64,000 nt of DNA, taken from NCBI GenBank assembly GCA_958510825.1, contig OY294049.1:28576620-28640619 (forward strand). The letters are read 5' to 3'. The first letter of the stretch is position 1. Each line of letters opens with the position of its first letter. The translations under genes were made by a program, and so were the position numbers. The notes beneath the pieces are model-generated. The model was not told the origin of the DNA. It worked only from the letters and a program-made list of their open reading frames with translations, and made no database searches. Positions 10,872 through 22,361 of the stretch are shown piece after piece. This stretch comes from Brachypterus glaber (Eukaryota > Arthropoda > Insecta > Coleoptera > Kateretidae).

Positions 10872-11951
10872 TTAGTCATAGTCGTTTCGTAAATGTTCAA
10901 AAGTTCTCCTATCCTCCTGAATACACATAAAAAGCCTACTTTCAAAATTATGTCTGACTCGTTGAAGCATTACCGGTGTTATTTCGTTAAATGCTTCAAC
11001 GATTCTTTGACGCATATTTTCAGGAGTGGTGGGAGCTTGTCGGTAAACCCTGTCCTTTACAAATCCCCACAAAAAAAAATCACACGGGGTTAAATCGGGT
11101 GATCTTGCTGGACAGGCAATTTGACCACCACGACCTATCCATGTATTATAAGTCTCATCCAAAGAAGTCCTCACCTCATGAAAAAAATGAGCAGGAGCCC
11201 CATCCTGCATAAAAATTATGTCATTTCGCAAATTTAGTGGTACGTCTTCTAAAAGTTCCGGTAATTCATCACGCAAAAAATTTAGGTACATATTCCCATT
11301 TAGATGCCCATTAAAAAAGTAAGGTCCAATAACCGAATCCCCCAGTACCCCTCCCCAAACATTTAAAGACCAAATCCGCTGGTTGTCAAAATGCCTAACC
11401 CAATGCGGATTTTCAACAGACCAATAATGCATGTTATGCCTGTTGACAACTCCATTGCTTTTAAATGTAGATTCGTCACTAAACAAAATTTTGGTAGAAA
11501 AGTCCTCGTCATACCCTGTTAATTCCAAAAGTTCATCACAAAATCGAACCCTATTTTCAAAATTCCTCCCATGTAACTCTTGATTAAGACATAATTTATA
11601 CGGATGTAATTTAGAATTTTTAATAACCCTACTAACTGATGTGCGTGATAAATGATGTTCCCTTGCGATTATACTTGTAGACGTGTGGGGATCATTGATA
11701 ACTGCTTCTTGAATTATAGTTATAGTTTCAGGATCTTTGGTTACTGGACTTTCGCAAACTTTTTTTATGTCCCTCACTCCTCCAGTATCCAAAAATAAAT
11801 TAACAATTCTTCGTACGCTGAAGTAACTAATACTATCATCGGGGAATTTTTCTACTATTCTTCTCGTTGTTTCTCTTAAATTTCGAGCACATTCTCCATA
11901 AGTTAAAATTATTTCTTTCTTTACTTCTAAAGTTATCATTTGGGCATTCAA
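10872..11951 (-). CDS. IS630/Tc1/mariner-type transposase, intact 359 aa
   Basis: DDE transposase that would cut and paste the surrounding element at TA sites. The N-terminal third is a helix-turn-helix region (about residues 1-115). The catalytic core shows ILFSDEST (first Asp), FMQDGAPAHF (second Asp) and SPDLTPCDFFLWGFVKD (third Asp). I count 40 residues between the second and third Asp, longer than the 34 of classical mariners and close to the DD41D (rosa-like) group. The frame is open over the full length expected for the family, so this copy may still encode protein. It lies 450 bp inside the right terminus and reads inward. Its left-arm counterpart is deleted. Superfamily is secure; subgroup is inferred from the spacing only. 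Confidence 0.9.
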   Translation of the reverse strand: MNAQMITLEVKKEIILTYGECARNLRETTRRIVEKFPDDSISYFSVRRIVNLFLDTGGVRDIKKVCESPVTKDPETITIIQEAVINDPHTSTSIIAREHHLSRTSVSRVIKNSKLHPYKLCLNQELHGRNFENRVRFCDELLELTGYDEDFSTKILFSDESTFKSNGVVNRHNMHYWSVENPHWVRHFDNQRIWSLNVWGGVLGDSVIGPYFFNGHLNGNMYLNFLRDELPELLEDVPLNLRNDIIFMQDGAPAHFFHEVRTSLDETYNTWIGRGGQIACPARSPDLTPCDFFLWGFVKDRVYRQAPTTPENMRQRIVEAFNEITPVMLQRVRHNFESRLFMCIQEDRRTFEHLRNDYD

Positions 11952-12402
11952 AACTTGGTTTTATAAAAATCTTGCTTTGTTAATTTTTTGATTATAATGT
12001 AAAATCAAATTTGACATTTATTGTCATGATATACGACTTATTTAAAAAATTTAATTTCAAGGCATCCTACTCTTTTGCCATAGCGGGGTCATTCCATTAT
12101 GCAATTGCCCTTTTTTAAGGTTTAATAAAATTAAGAATTTAAATAGAAAATTATTGTTTTTAGTGATTTATCATATGATAAAGAAAAATTGTTACTTTTT
12201 TTAATTTTGGCATTTGAAAGTATTGTTATGCTTTTAAAAGTGCATGTGTGGAGCTCTAGCTCAAAACCAAAAAAGAGTAGAAAACTTTTGTTTTGGGTCA
12301 ATTGAAGATAATTAGGTCCATATTGACTGGTAAAAGTTTCATGTTGATATCTTTGTTAATAACGCCACAGTTTGACTGATTTGTCTACCGTGGGACACCG
12401 TG

Positions 12403-12991
12403 TATATAGTAGTTCCACTTTATGTTTTTGTTTATAAATTATAATGTCAAACAATAGGTTTGTTTTGTTTCCCGAAAATAGCAGTTCTGAAGTGGCTCAG
12501 AACCGGCGCAATTGCAACTGGACAGTGCTCAATCGTAACTGCGCACGTTCCGAACCAGTTCAGAACTACTATTTTCGAAAAAAAAAAACAAATCTAGTAC
12601 CAACGTATAGGGTATTCTATTTAAAGATAAACTGGTTAAAATAAGCACATGTTTATCACTTACTGCCAGTAAGTAAGTCAATCAGTATGTAACGCACTTT
12701 TTGGGAAATATTGACTCCCCCCAATTTGAATTTGAGTTTAAAAAAACAACGAACATATACATAGTAAAACAAAAACTAGAAAAAAAAAATATATTATAAC
12801 TATAAATCCATTAAATTATTTGAATCTTGAAAAACTCGAAAATTTTGCCTGCAGTGCATTTTTTTATATCATTCAGCCTCTTGAAATGTTGACGAATACG
12901 ACCTTTCCTTTATTGATTTGCAGTAGAAAAAAGAACTAAAATAACCCTCGATTTTCTTGTAATAATTAATGCTTTATTTATTTTTGTCCAG
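12403..12991. other. Intronic AT-rich stretch with one small hairpin
   Basis: This links the composite element to the Homer EVH1 exon. It holds one inverted repeat, CGAAAATAGCAGTTCTGAA (12473-12491) with its partner at 12559-12577, about 105 bp overall, probably a MITE. The remainder is AT-rich and ends in a pyrimidine-rich tract and AG at 12990-12991, the acceptor of the next exon. Confidence 0.6.
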
Positions 12992-13280
12992 TGAACAGCC
13001 TATATTTACATGTAAAGCACATGTATTTCACATTGACCCAAAAACGAAGAGATCTTGGATGCCTGCGTCAAGCACTGCGGTTAGTGTCTCATTTTTTTAC
13101 GATTCTTCGAGAAGTTTGTACAGAATTATTAGCGTAGAAGGGCAAAAAGCTGTCATAAATAGCACAGTTACACCCAATATGACCTTCACGAAAACCTCAC
13201 AGAAGTTTGGGCAATGGTCTGATGTCAGAGCAAACACTGTGTATGGCCTAGGATTCTCCTCAGAAGCCGAATTACAAAAA
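12992..13280 (+). CDS. homer: Homer exon encoding the EVH1 domain
   Basis: One exon of 289 nt between acceptor AG (12990-12991) and donor GTAAGT (13281). It encodes nearly the whole EVH1 domain of Homer, the postsynaptic scaffold that binds PPxxF motifs in group I mGluRs, IP3 and ryanodine receptors and Shank. If exon 1 supplies Met-Gly, the numbering matches vertebrate Homer exactly: W24, F74 and G89, the residues known to shape the ligand groove, are all present. Signature segments are [37 protein letters not shown] and ANTVYGLGF. The exon begins in phase 1 (one base, then GAA) and ends in phase 0. The upstream exon carrying the start codon was not found in the window. Confidence 0.95.
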
Positions 13281-14098
13281 GTAAGTTAACAAATGGAGTG
13301 TGTTTATTTATTTTTTCTATTTTGCGACTATTATAAGCTCATAATCACACGCATTTTGCGTGTTCTTATAGGTATAAGAGGTCTGTACTTTTTGTTCTTT
13401 TGGGATGACAACAGACCTGGCGGCCTATCGCTTGACGTTTTCCGTGCAAATGTCGCTTTAAAGTTGAATTTTCTACAAAATTTTGTGTTAGGTTATTTTT
13501 ACCATGTTAAAATTGTGGCTTGGTTAATTGCAGTAAAAAGAGAAGAGATGACTATAAAATATATCAAAATATCATTTGTTCTTAGAATTTTAAACATGGT
13601 GTAAACTGTAATGCCAATCCAAAACAAAAATCCCTAAATCAGTCATCAATTTAAATTAAGTTTTTTTTTAATTTTAGAGCAAAGTAGAAAAAATTGTATA
13701 AAGCACTCGTTTCATAACACGTTTTTAGCGCACTAGTACTTTAGAAAACTCGCCGCAAGCGGCTCGTGTGTTATGAATTTAGTACTTTAATATTCTATTA
13801 TTTTATTTTTATTTATTTATAGAATTGAAGTCCCAACAGGAACAAGTTCTAAAATAAGGCGTCACTAGTTACAGAGACAAATAAGTACAGTAACTTTAAT
13901 TATGAATATATGTTAAGAAAAACAGAAATATTATAAAGTAGGTAATAAGCTTAATGTTAAGGGGCAATGAATTTATTACAGAAAAATCCTATTATTTTGC
14001 GTTTGAATGTATTAAAAGAACTGTTAAAAATGTCATCAGAGACCATATTTTTATTAAAACAAGCCGTGAAGATATGTAATGCTACGCATTCCATTATA
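13281..14098. other. Homer intron, start
   Basis: AT-rich intronic DNA without recognisable genes. A short inverted pair (TCATAACACG/CGTGTGTTATGA, 13713-13776) and a poly-TTTA stretch near 13800 followed by a possible LINE-tail-like segment are the only structures. The last ~30 bases before 14098 match 45814-45850, the paralogous empty site of the next insertion. Confidence 0.5.
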
Positions 14099-15354
14099 CA
14101 GGGTTATTCACGGAAGTGGTCTATTAAAAGTTTATGGAGAACGAATAATTTTAAAAATCTGATATTTTGTACTTTGGGGCTTTTGAATATGGCAATCGAC
14201 TAAAAATATTTTTATGCTTGTGCTTCTTCCGGTTGTACCGAAAGTGGCACGTAACTTTGATTTTTTAAATAGAGCACCCTATATATTTTTTAATTTAAAT
14301 TCTTTTTAAATTTGCTTTCTTTTGATGTGTAACACTTTATGTCTATCTCTAGTAGTTTTTGAGTTATTCAAGTTTTTAGCGAAAAATTAGCAAATTTAAT
14401 CTTCCTAAAAAAATAATTTCTCCTTTATTTTTTTAAATTGGAGAAAAGTTGTTTTCAATAATACTTACCCGAATTATCCTAAGACGAAACAGAACCCAAA
14501 AATTTATAAAGCGTGTCTCAGAAAGCAGGCCAAATCTAACAAATTTAAAATATCCATAACTTATTTTTTTTAATGGCACCCTATAGTTTTTTTATTTAGT
14601 TAAATAAAAAAAAATCCTTTAAAATCAATATACCTAACATTAACCGTTTTTGAGTTATTTGCAAATTATTGTAAAAAGCGTATTTCTGTAAATTTTTAAT
14701 ATTTAATCAAGCAAGCCGGTAAATGAAATTTCGTTTTTACTTAAATGTCATCGTGATAAATTAGAGTAAAATAATGGGAGAGGCTCATTCTTACCCTGTT
14801 ATTTTGGATTTATTTCCTATTTTTAGTGAAAATGATTAAATAATTAGTAGAACCTGCAGAAAATTTAATATCCTGATTTACGAAGACTGCCATGTAAAAA
14901 AATTAGAAGAATTCACACAAATTTTTTCCAATATGGGAAAGAAAACGCAGTGAAATCTCTAACAAAACTAATTAGAAGCAACGAAGATAATTAAGTCAAT
15001 GTTTTGAGTTATTTTTATGCTCATCCACATGCCTAAATTCCTGCAGCTAGTCACGATTGGGAATTTCCTATTCAAGCATCCAAAGAATCTTAAAAAATCA
15101 CAAGATGCACGATTACAAAAAGAAAAAAGTACAGGCCTTAAAACCTGATGATTTTCAAAAATATTTTAGTTAATTTCAAAAGGCTTTACTTTTAAGGTTA
15201 ATATTAATATTAATATGGCCATTAAGGTAAATACCTAAATATAAATCTATTCATTTTACTGGCCTATTTGATTAACAATAATAACAAATTTTAATAGAAA
15301 TACGGCTTTTTCACACAGGGTTGTGAAAAAGTACACTTTTTTGAAATTGTCCAG

Positions 15355-15440
15355 GCCGGTGGACAAAACCGGACAAAATTGAACAAAACTGGACAAAATT
15401 GGACAAAACTGGACAAAATTGGACAAACTGGACAAAATCA
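15355..15440. repeat. (GGACAAAAYT)n short tandem repeat
   Basis: About seven units of GGACAAAA(T/C)TG(G/A)ACAAAA run in tandem. The reverse-complement form, TTTTGTCC, is repeated at 16668-16853 in the same element, so the two arrays face each other across 1.3 kb. Confidence 0.8.
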
Positions 15441-16146
15441 AAAATTATCCCTTATCATATCACATGGTCACGGAGAAAATATTTCAACGTCCAACTGGGG
15501 TCTGACTTGTCTTACACTAGTAGTCTCTAGTCAACTAGAGGTGCGTCTGCACCGCCGCCGGCATATATAGTGCCCCGCCGCCTTTACAGCGCGGCGCATA
15601 ATTAATAATTTTAGGTGGCGCAGCGCAGTCGTAAATCTTTCGTGGGGTGGCGCGCCGCCTCCTCCGGCTAAAATTGATACAAACACTGCACACCCCTAGG
15701 TCTGACATATCCCATCCTATACTATTCTCATACACTTTGAAGTGCTGAATCCTAAGCTGGTTTCAGAATTTGACTTTATACTAGGATTTTAAGAATAATG
15801 GGCCTGAAAATATTAAAAATTATCATTCTTGGCCCTTTACTTTGATTTACCTTGGAAACCAGACCAGATAGATTAAATATGGTTCCGATGAATTTAGCAG
15901 CTTAAATTTAAGCCTATGTTGGATTTAGAAAAAAAAAGTTTGCTACTTTGTGTTTTTTGTTGTTTTTATTCGTGCTTTATAACTTATAAATTATAATTAT
16001 AATTATACGTGCACCAAAACAAGAATGCCTTAATAACTAATCATAACGAACACAATTACAACACAAGGGCCATAAACTTTAGGTCAAATTTCCTAAGATT
16101 GGGGTCTAGCAGAAATGGGTGTAATTACTATGGGGTAATTTTATAA

Positions 16147-16390
16147 TAAACTACCTCCGCGTTTAAAAGCTCTCCCATTATTTCAATTTAAAGCAAAAAC
16201 AAAACAATATCTTCTGCGGCAGGAATTTTACAGTTTTACTCAATATCTAGATGCTGATATTGACCATACTGCTTTTAATATGTTGTGAATGTAACACGCA
16301 TTTTAACTGTATTGTAAATTTATTTATTTATTTATTTTTATCTGACCTGTGTAAATGTATATACATCAATAAATCTTGAATCTTGAATCT
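16147..16390 (+). pseudogene. CR1/L2-like LINE 3' end
   Basis: Short coding remnant with NKLPPRLKALPLFQFKAKTK, then YLLRQEFYSFTQYLD, ending at TGA (about 16286). This matches the conserved C-terminal tail of CR1/L2-type reverse transcriptases (LP...FK..L...L). The 3' UTR ends with AATAAATCTTGAATCTTGAA, a repeated tail. It is a 5'-truncated insertion nested in the TIR element. Confidence 0.7.
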
Positions 16391-17567
16391 TAAGTTATGG
16401 AAAGGAAACCACGCAACAAATTTAAGAAAAAGATAATATTTTAAAATTTATAAATAAGGATTATTTTCAATATAGAAGTGTTTCAAACTTTTAGATAATT
16501 AGGTTAACTAACCTAAATTTTGTCACATATTTTTTTTATTTTTCGTTATGTTTTATGTTTTGTTTTAATTATTTGATTGTTTTTTTTTTAATGTTTCTAT
16601 GTATAAATACGTATTTAATAAAAATAGTTACGTATTTTAAAATTTAATATTTAATTTTATTTTGATTTTGTCCAATTTTTTTCTGTTTCTATGTATAAAT
16701 ACGTACATATTATTTATTTAAAATGTAATACTTAATTTTATTTTGATTTTGTCCAATTTTGTCCAGAATTTGTGGACAAAATCAGTTTTTTTGATTTTGT
16801 CCAGTCCGCCAAAATTTGATTACTTCCGTCCAGTTTTGTCCACTCGGACAAAATCAAACACAATAATTTGCAAATTACTCGAAAACGGTTAATCTTAGGT
16901 ATGGGTATTTCATATTTCAAACCAAGCAAATTTAATTCTTTATTTAACTAAATAAAAAAATATATAGGGTGCCATTAAAAAAAAAGAGTTATGGCTATAT
17001 TTAATTTGTTAGATTTTACCTGCTTTTTGAGACACCCTGTATAAATTATTGGGTTCTGTTTCGGCTTAGGATAATTCGGGTAAGTATTATTGAGTAAACT
17101 ACAAAACAACTTTTCTCCAATTTAAAAAATCAAGGAGAAAATATTTTTTTAGGCGTGCTTGAATTTGCTAATTTTTTGCTAAAAACTTGAATAACTCAAA
17201 GACTACCAGAGATAGACATGTTAACATTAAAATAAAGAAAATTTAATGAGAATTTGACAAATTAAAAAATATATAGGGTTTTCTATTTAAAATATCGAAG
17301 TTAAGTACCACTTCCGGTACAAGCGGAAGTAGCAGAAGCATAAAAATATTTTTAATCGATTGGCCATTTTCAAAAACCCCAAAGTGCAAAATATCAGATT
17401 TTTAAAATTATTGGTTCTTCATAAACTTTTAATAGAGCACTTCCGTGAATAACCCTGTATACTATTCACAGTAAATGGTATATTGCATTTTCCTAAATAC
17501 TTAAAAATAATAATAGGTAAAAAAAAATTACAAAACAAATAATTTTTTTTTTAAATTTTGCTTTTCC

Positions 17568-17696
17568 ATTTTGAAAATTTTAAAAATTTCGGAAAGCCTT
17601 GTATTCGTGCAAAAATGTTCAATTTTTTTGCGTATTTTTGCGTTTTATGACGTTTTATGTCGATATAAATCAATTTCAAGCAAAAAAATACAATGC
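17568..17696 (+). repeat. Dispersed repeat segment (GGAAAGCCTTGTATTC family)
   Basis: About 130 bp that closely match the right arm of the long-TIR element at 4876-5010, including TTTCGGAAAGCCTTGTATTC and GACGTTTTATGTCGATATAA. A more diverged copy is at 21076-21200. It abuts the LINE fragment starting at 17697. Confidence 0.65.
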
Positions 17697-18590
17697 TCCG
17701 TTCTGGGCGTAATTATCGATAAAAACTTAACGTGGTCAAGTCATGTCAAATCTCTTTGTGGTAAATTAAACAAGCAAGTATTTTTATTCAACAATTTAAA
17801 ACACAATTTGAATTTTAACACATTATTGAGTGCATATTATGCGAATATACATTCAATAATATCGTATAATATCGTAATATGGGGCCAATCTTCAGATATA
17901 GACGATGTACTTATTATTCAGAAAAGATTAATAAGAATTATATTTAATATGGGTTTTAGTAATTCGTGTCGTGAGGTTTTTAAAAAGTATCATATTTTAA
18001 CTGTTCCGTCCATTTATTTGTATAAATTATTTGTATTCGTTAAAAAGAATTTAAATGTATTTTTATCACATGGAAATTTTCATAGTTATCCTACCCGTAA
18101 TAATAACCAACTTGTCGTAAATAAATTTAAGTTAAGCATGTATAAAAATCCCCATATCATGCTGGACGTTATTTTTATAATCTTCTACCAGAATTCATTA
18201 AAAAATATCCTCTTAACCGTTTTAAGAATGAAGTTAAGACATTTCTACTTCATAAAACTATTTACAGTTTGGGAGAATTTGAAAATTTTGCAAAATCCTT
18301 TAAAAGAGACCATAGCTATCAAATGTAATCTATAATCTATGTACCTATTTATGCGTATTTATTTAACTGCATGTCTATGTTTTATTTATTTCTTAATGTT
18401 TAACATACTCCTATGTTTTTATACAATCTGTTTTTTTGTTTTTCTCTTTTTTAATTTTTTCAGGCATTGTATAATCATAGGTAGGTGTGTTTATACATTT
18501 ATTTTTTATTTTTTTCTTATATTCTTTGTATGACGTATCCAATCTATGTAAAAATAGCCTTATGGATTAATAAAGATTATTATTATTTTT
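17697..18590 (+). pseudogene. CR1/L2-like LINE, C-terminal RT fragment and 3' UTR
   Basis: The fragment opens at the RT thumb (LGVIIDKNLTWSSHVKSLCG) and continues through LLSAYYANIHSIISYNIVIWG and QKRLIRIIF. A frameshift near 18165 separates it from the C-terminal tail, which is legible in another frame (YFYNLLPEFIKKYPLNRFK, then LLHKTIYSLGEF, to about 18300). The 3' UTR ends with AATAAAGATTATTATTATT, a tail typical of this group. It is 5'-truncated and inactive. I place it with CR1/L2-type elements because of the tail and the LP..FK motif. Confidence 0.8.
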
Positions 18591-18599
18591 CCCATTTTT

Positions 18600-18752
18600 C
18601 ACCTCCGCGCGTAAAATGGATTTTATATTATCATATTTACTTTTTACAACCTTAAAAATATACCAATTTTCACGAAAACTACCCCCGACTCTTGGGGGTG
18701 GAGTTAGAGTTTTTTATTATAAGATTCTCTTTCAGCAACCATAAAAACCCAA
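18600..18752. repeat. Degenerate copy of the AT-rich dispersed repeat
   Basis: It contains ATACCAATTTTCACGAAAAC, a CTTGGGGGTGG block and CAGCAACC.TAAAAACCC, as at 3163-3480. It ends where the CACAGTGATCCCC family begins. Confidence 0.55.
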
Positions 18753-19216
18753 CACAGTGATCCCCGGATATGATTAGGTTTTAAAGAAAGGGCATCAGAA
18801 ACAAATAATGAATCTTGGTAGTACAGGGTATGGGCATCATATATCCATTATCAGTTAAATCGCGTTTGCATATCCTTGGAAGATATTGGTAAAAACTCTT
18901 CAGGAGGCATCACAGTCAACACCAACTACTTAAAAGAAAAACTAAAAATCGATTTTTATAGTATTTTTTGTGTAGATTCTAACAGCGTTTGGCAAATTTA
19001 CCTATCGTTTTTAATTTTTGAAAAAAAAGCATTAAACTACGATTTTAGTCCAACTGTTGGACTGGTATAATACCTTTACTTTAGTGACTATTAAAACGTA
19101 ACTAGACTAAAATAATAGCCAGAATATAGAAGTATAAAAGTATAATAGCAAATTTAATGAAATTTTATCCTATTTACTTTAAAGACAATATCTCTATATC
19201 AATTTTTACCACCTCA
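18753..19216 (+). repeat. CACAGTGATCCCCGG repeat family, copy 1
   Basis: Begins with CACAGTGATCCCCGG and runs about 460 bp. It is highly similar to the minus-strand copy that ends at 62548 and shares its first ~450 bp with the copy at 50770. All three start at the same base, so this is a true terminus. A 64-codon open stretch (MEDIGKNSSGG...) occurs in both 18876-19070 and the 62231-62425 copy but resembles no protein I know. At 19217 a second repeat interrupts it. Confidence 0.65.
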
Positions 19217-20130
19217 GGGTGCTTTAAGTTGACCAGTATATCATATCCTTCACATTTTGACTTTCTTGTCAATGCTTAGTTAAACATATGAACAACAGTG
19301 GTTTTAAAACAATTTTAAGATTGCTAAAGGGTAAAACCGATATCATAGTGAACACTATGATAATTATTAAAGTCTTTGCATTCTTAGCAAGTTTTCTTTG
19401 ATTTGGAATTTTTCCAGGAATTATAGTTTTTGGGGTCGCTCAACTTAAGTATTGCACATGTGTTAGGTATATATTAGTATTATAACGACTAAAAAGAAAA
19501 AAAAATTATAAAACAATTTAAAAGCACTGTTTTAATGAAAATTATTTATTTAAATTCTTTTTCTTGTTCTTTATCAAATATATTATAACTTTTTAGTATT
19601 TTTTATTGTAATTTTAATGTATTTCATATTTTATCATTTTATACTTGTTTTTATATTTAACTATTATTTTTTTTATTAAATATTGCCCTGAAGAAGCCCC
19701 AACAATAAGGGCGAAACGTTGGCCTTATAATTTTTGAGTATTTTAAATTGTGTTCTTAAAAGTAAGCCTTCCAACTAATATTGTAAATTATGGTAAATAA
19801 ATGCACTGAAAAGTAAAAATTTAAAACCAAAACGTCAACTTGACTTTTTCAAACTAAAGATCTAAATATACTTTACTTCAAGCAAGGAATAAATTCATAA
19901 CACCTTAAAAAAATTAATTAAGCATTTTTTACACAAGTTTAACATCTTCACTGTCCCTAAAACCACAGTTTAAATATATTTTATTTATAAACAGAAAAAA
20001 AAATCTAGTTTAAAATTGTTTTGGAACTACTGCAGTAAAAAGTTTAACTATGTTACATTGACAATTAAGTCAAAATTTGAAATATATCATCACCCAAGAT
20101 GCAAAAGGCCGTATTTTAAACTTTGCAATG
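19217..20130. mobile_element. Inverted-repeat element with hammerhead-like motif, copy 1
   Basis: It interrupts the CACAGTGATCCCC repeat: the 62090 copy of that repeat reads straight through this point. The ends are inverted: CACATTTTGACTTTCTTGTC (19252 on) matches the complement of the 20050-20095 segment. A second, opposite-strand copy is at 57310-58225. No coding capacity. The middle carries the motif annotated separately at 19685-19723. Confidence 0.65.
19685..19723 (+). ncRNA. Hammerhead-ribozyme-like motif, copy 2
   Basis: CTGAAGA (19688-19694), one extra A, stem II GCCC/GGGC (19696-19699 with 19709-19712) around a 9-nt loop, GAAAC (19713-19717), GTT, and a 3-bp stem I GCC/GGC. The layout is the same as at 6304-6344 although stem and loop sequences differ. 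The 57.7-kb copy of this element has a mutated core (CTGAATA). Function is unproven. Confidence 0.35.
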
Positions 20131-22361
20131 TTACATTGCCTTAGGCCGTCCCTAAACTGCTTTACAACAAGTTATCTTACGTCCTGTGACACAGTTTTTG
20201 TACGCACCATTTTAAAATAATTCAAATTAAATCAAGATTATCTTTTTACCAGGCAAAATACATTTTAACTGATGATATAAAATAAAAATCTACTTGTTTC
20301 TATATTTATGCACAATAAAAAATGTAAAAACCATAGTTTTTTATTTACATCTCAATCTTTATTTTAAATTTGTTTATTTTTGAAAAAACCTAACACACGT
20401 ACTAAATTAATTGGTATACAATAAATATTGATAGTAAAATTATTACTTCATTTTTTATTTGTTGCTATCTTTTTGCACAATACTGTATGATAACCCACAT
20501 TGTGAGATGACACTAAGTTATTTATCTTTTTACTTAATATCTTTTAAACGTTTTGACTTACACACTTAAAATTTATCACTTGCTGCAGTTGTTCATAACA
20601 TGTACAAAATTTGTAATCTTTAATTCAAATCCTTTAGTAGATAAAATAAAATGTTCAAACACCTGTACATTTTACAATGTGAGTTATCATGAGTAAAACA
20701 CGGTCCAAATAATATTAAAATTTATCCAACATACATCACACAAAAAACCAGTAGTTTAACATTAGAAAATACTTTTTACTGTGTATTTAACGAAGTTTTT
20801 AATACCTCAGTTCTAAACTGTTGCATTTCGAAAAAGGCGAAAATGAGAAATGACCATGGTCGTATGGGTGCACCCAGTAATTAAGTACTAGTAACACATT
20901 TTTGCTTTTTACATTTTGTTAAATATGAATTTTTATCAGTTCTAAACTGTTGCATCTCTGCATATCTGAGATTAGTTAGCTTATAACTGAAGGATGTTCA
21001 TGTTAAGCAAAAGATACATTTCGGAACTGAAACCAACAATTATCCCTTCATCCTATTTCATTTGGGACGTATTACTTTTCCATTTAAAAAAATTGGAAAG
21101 CCTTCATGCAATTTTTTTAATTTTTTTTGTTGCTCTATTATGACTTTTTATGTGGAACAATGTCCATTTTGAGCAAAATACAAATTGTCGGTCGTTTATC
21201 AGGTCCGACGGTCTCCGGAAAATTCCTAAGCACGATAGGAAGGCTTTAAGCTTGAGACCGAGCTTGAGACTTTAAATTTGGCATACAGGTTTGATACCAA
21301 AAGGTTTCGGTTTGGATTAGTTATGGTAAAAAATTGGGGCGATAAAACACACAATATTTTTTGCACAACTATTTTTAAATTTTTGCGATATTTATGAGAA
21401 AGTTAGCATATAATATGTTTATTTATTATTACATAAGAATACAAAATCAGCAGCTCTATTGAGCTTAAGGATTTACAAGGTAAAACAAGAAAGTAACATG
21501 TGGTTTATAGATAAAAACGCAAAGAAAACATAATATTTTATCTAGAAGTTATTGTAATAATGTTTTAAGTATATGCTATGTTTTTCAGGTCGCTGACTGA
21601 ATTTAATAATACCAATTTTTTAACAGGTGAGGGGGTAAATATTTTAAAATGTTTTAAAAATTGGTATATTGGGGTTTTTGAGCTCGCTGAAACTGAACGC
21701 TTATAATATTTTCTTGTTGGTTCCACCTTTGAGGAATGAAAAATTCGACACTCGCAAGCAACAAGGATGTAACTCAAGTTAGACCCATTTTGAGTTATAC
21801 TCATAGGTAAACACCTTGAAAAAAGACACACGTTGGTACTACTCAGGTTTCTCCACAGTCCACTTTAAGCAAAAGTTTACTTAAAATCACTTAAGTAAGA
21901 AATTCTAAACTTGAATATTGTCAGAAACAAACAGTAAATAAACAATAAATACTTAAACAGTTAAATAGAGAATTTTATAAGCTTTCAAATGATGTATCAC
22001 ATGACTTCCTTTTCCACTTCAATCATTTACCCACCCTTAAATAACAAAAAAAAATATTTTAGAAATTTAGCTGTCGTGAAAGATGACAATATATGAGTTA
22101 CGGCTTTGTTGCTTGGGCGTATCGAATTGTAATTTTCTGGTATTTCTACAGGAATTAACTATAAAAAAATAAACAACAAAAATAGGTTCTCTTTAGGAAA
22201 AAGTAAAAATCAAAGTGGGAGTCATTTGAATAAAATATTCTAAATGTATGTAGCTGTAAAAAGTACAATAATTACAGAGAAAACGATATATTTTAAATTA
22301 ATTTTAAATGTATTTCTATTTTAATATTAATTTCTATTTAAAATAATTTATTTTGTTTCAG
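20131..22361. other. Intronic repeat-rich AT DNA
   Basis: No gene found. It holds an inverted pair near 20488-20700 (ATGATAACCCACATTGTGAG and a diverged complement), a twice-used segment TCAGTTCTAAACTGTTGCAT (20811 and 20937), a relative of the GGAAAGCCTT repeat with the cgggaaat/gcacgata block (21076-21345), a possible minus-strand LINE tail near 21415, a copy of the CAGCGACCT repeat (about 21590-21770) and a fragment related to the MITEs at 42350 and 60346 (about 21960-22030). It ends in the acceptor TTTTGTTTCAG. Confidence 0.5.

Larger units (their letters stand above)
5231..12402. mobile_element. 7.2-kb inverted composite with mariner-like ends
   Basis: The outer ends CACGGTGTCCCACGGTAGAC (5231 on) and its reverse complement (to 12402) are flanked by TA on both sides, as in Tc1/mariner elements. 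The identity is far longer than normal termini: reading inward, the left and right arms match at roughly 97% by eye through the transposase 5' region, a shared hAT insertion and a common AT-rich region. They meet around a unique spacer at about 8804-8926. The arms differ by discrete events: the left arm lost most of the transposase and gained a 251-bp hairpin insertion (6190-6440) and a nested insertion (7441-8378). It could be one element with giant TIRs, or an inverted duplication of a mariner and its neighbourhood. Confidence 0.75.
14099..17457. mobile_element. 3.36-kb TIR element inserted at TA
   Basis: Ends CAGGGTTATTCACGGAAGTG and its inverted copy are flanked by TA. The arms match inward for about 600 bp (14099-14720 against about 16830-17457), including ACTTCCGG(T/C) and the GAGATAGACAT segment. 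The central 2.1 kb is not shared between arms and contains a LINE 3' fragment, GGACAAAAT repeats and a GC-rich patch (15540-15670). No transposase is legible. Flanking host sequence is repeated, without the insertion, at 45812-45880, which confirms the borders. Confidence 0.75.

Noticed and set aside
13293..13604. 103-codon open frame directly after the EVH1 exon
   Set aside because: It lies in the intron after a strong donor, is in a different frame from the exon and shows no domain.
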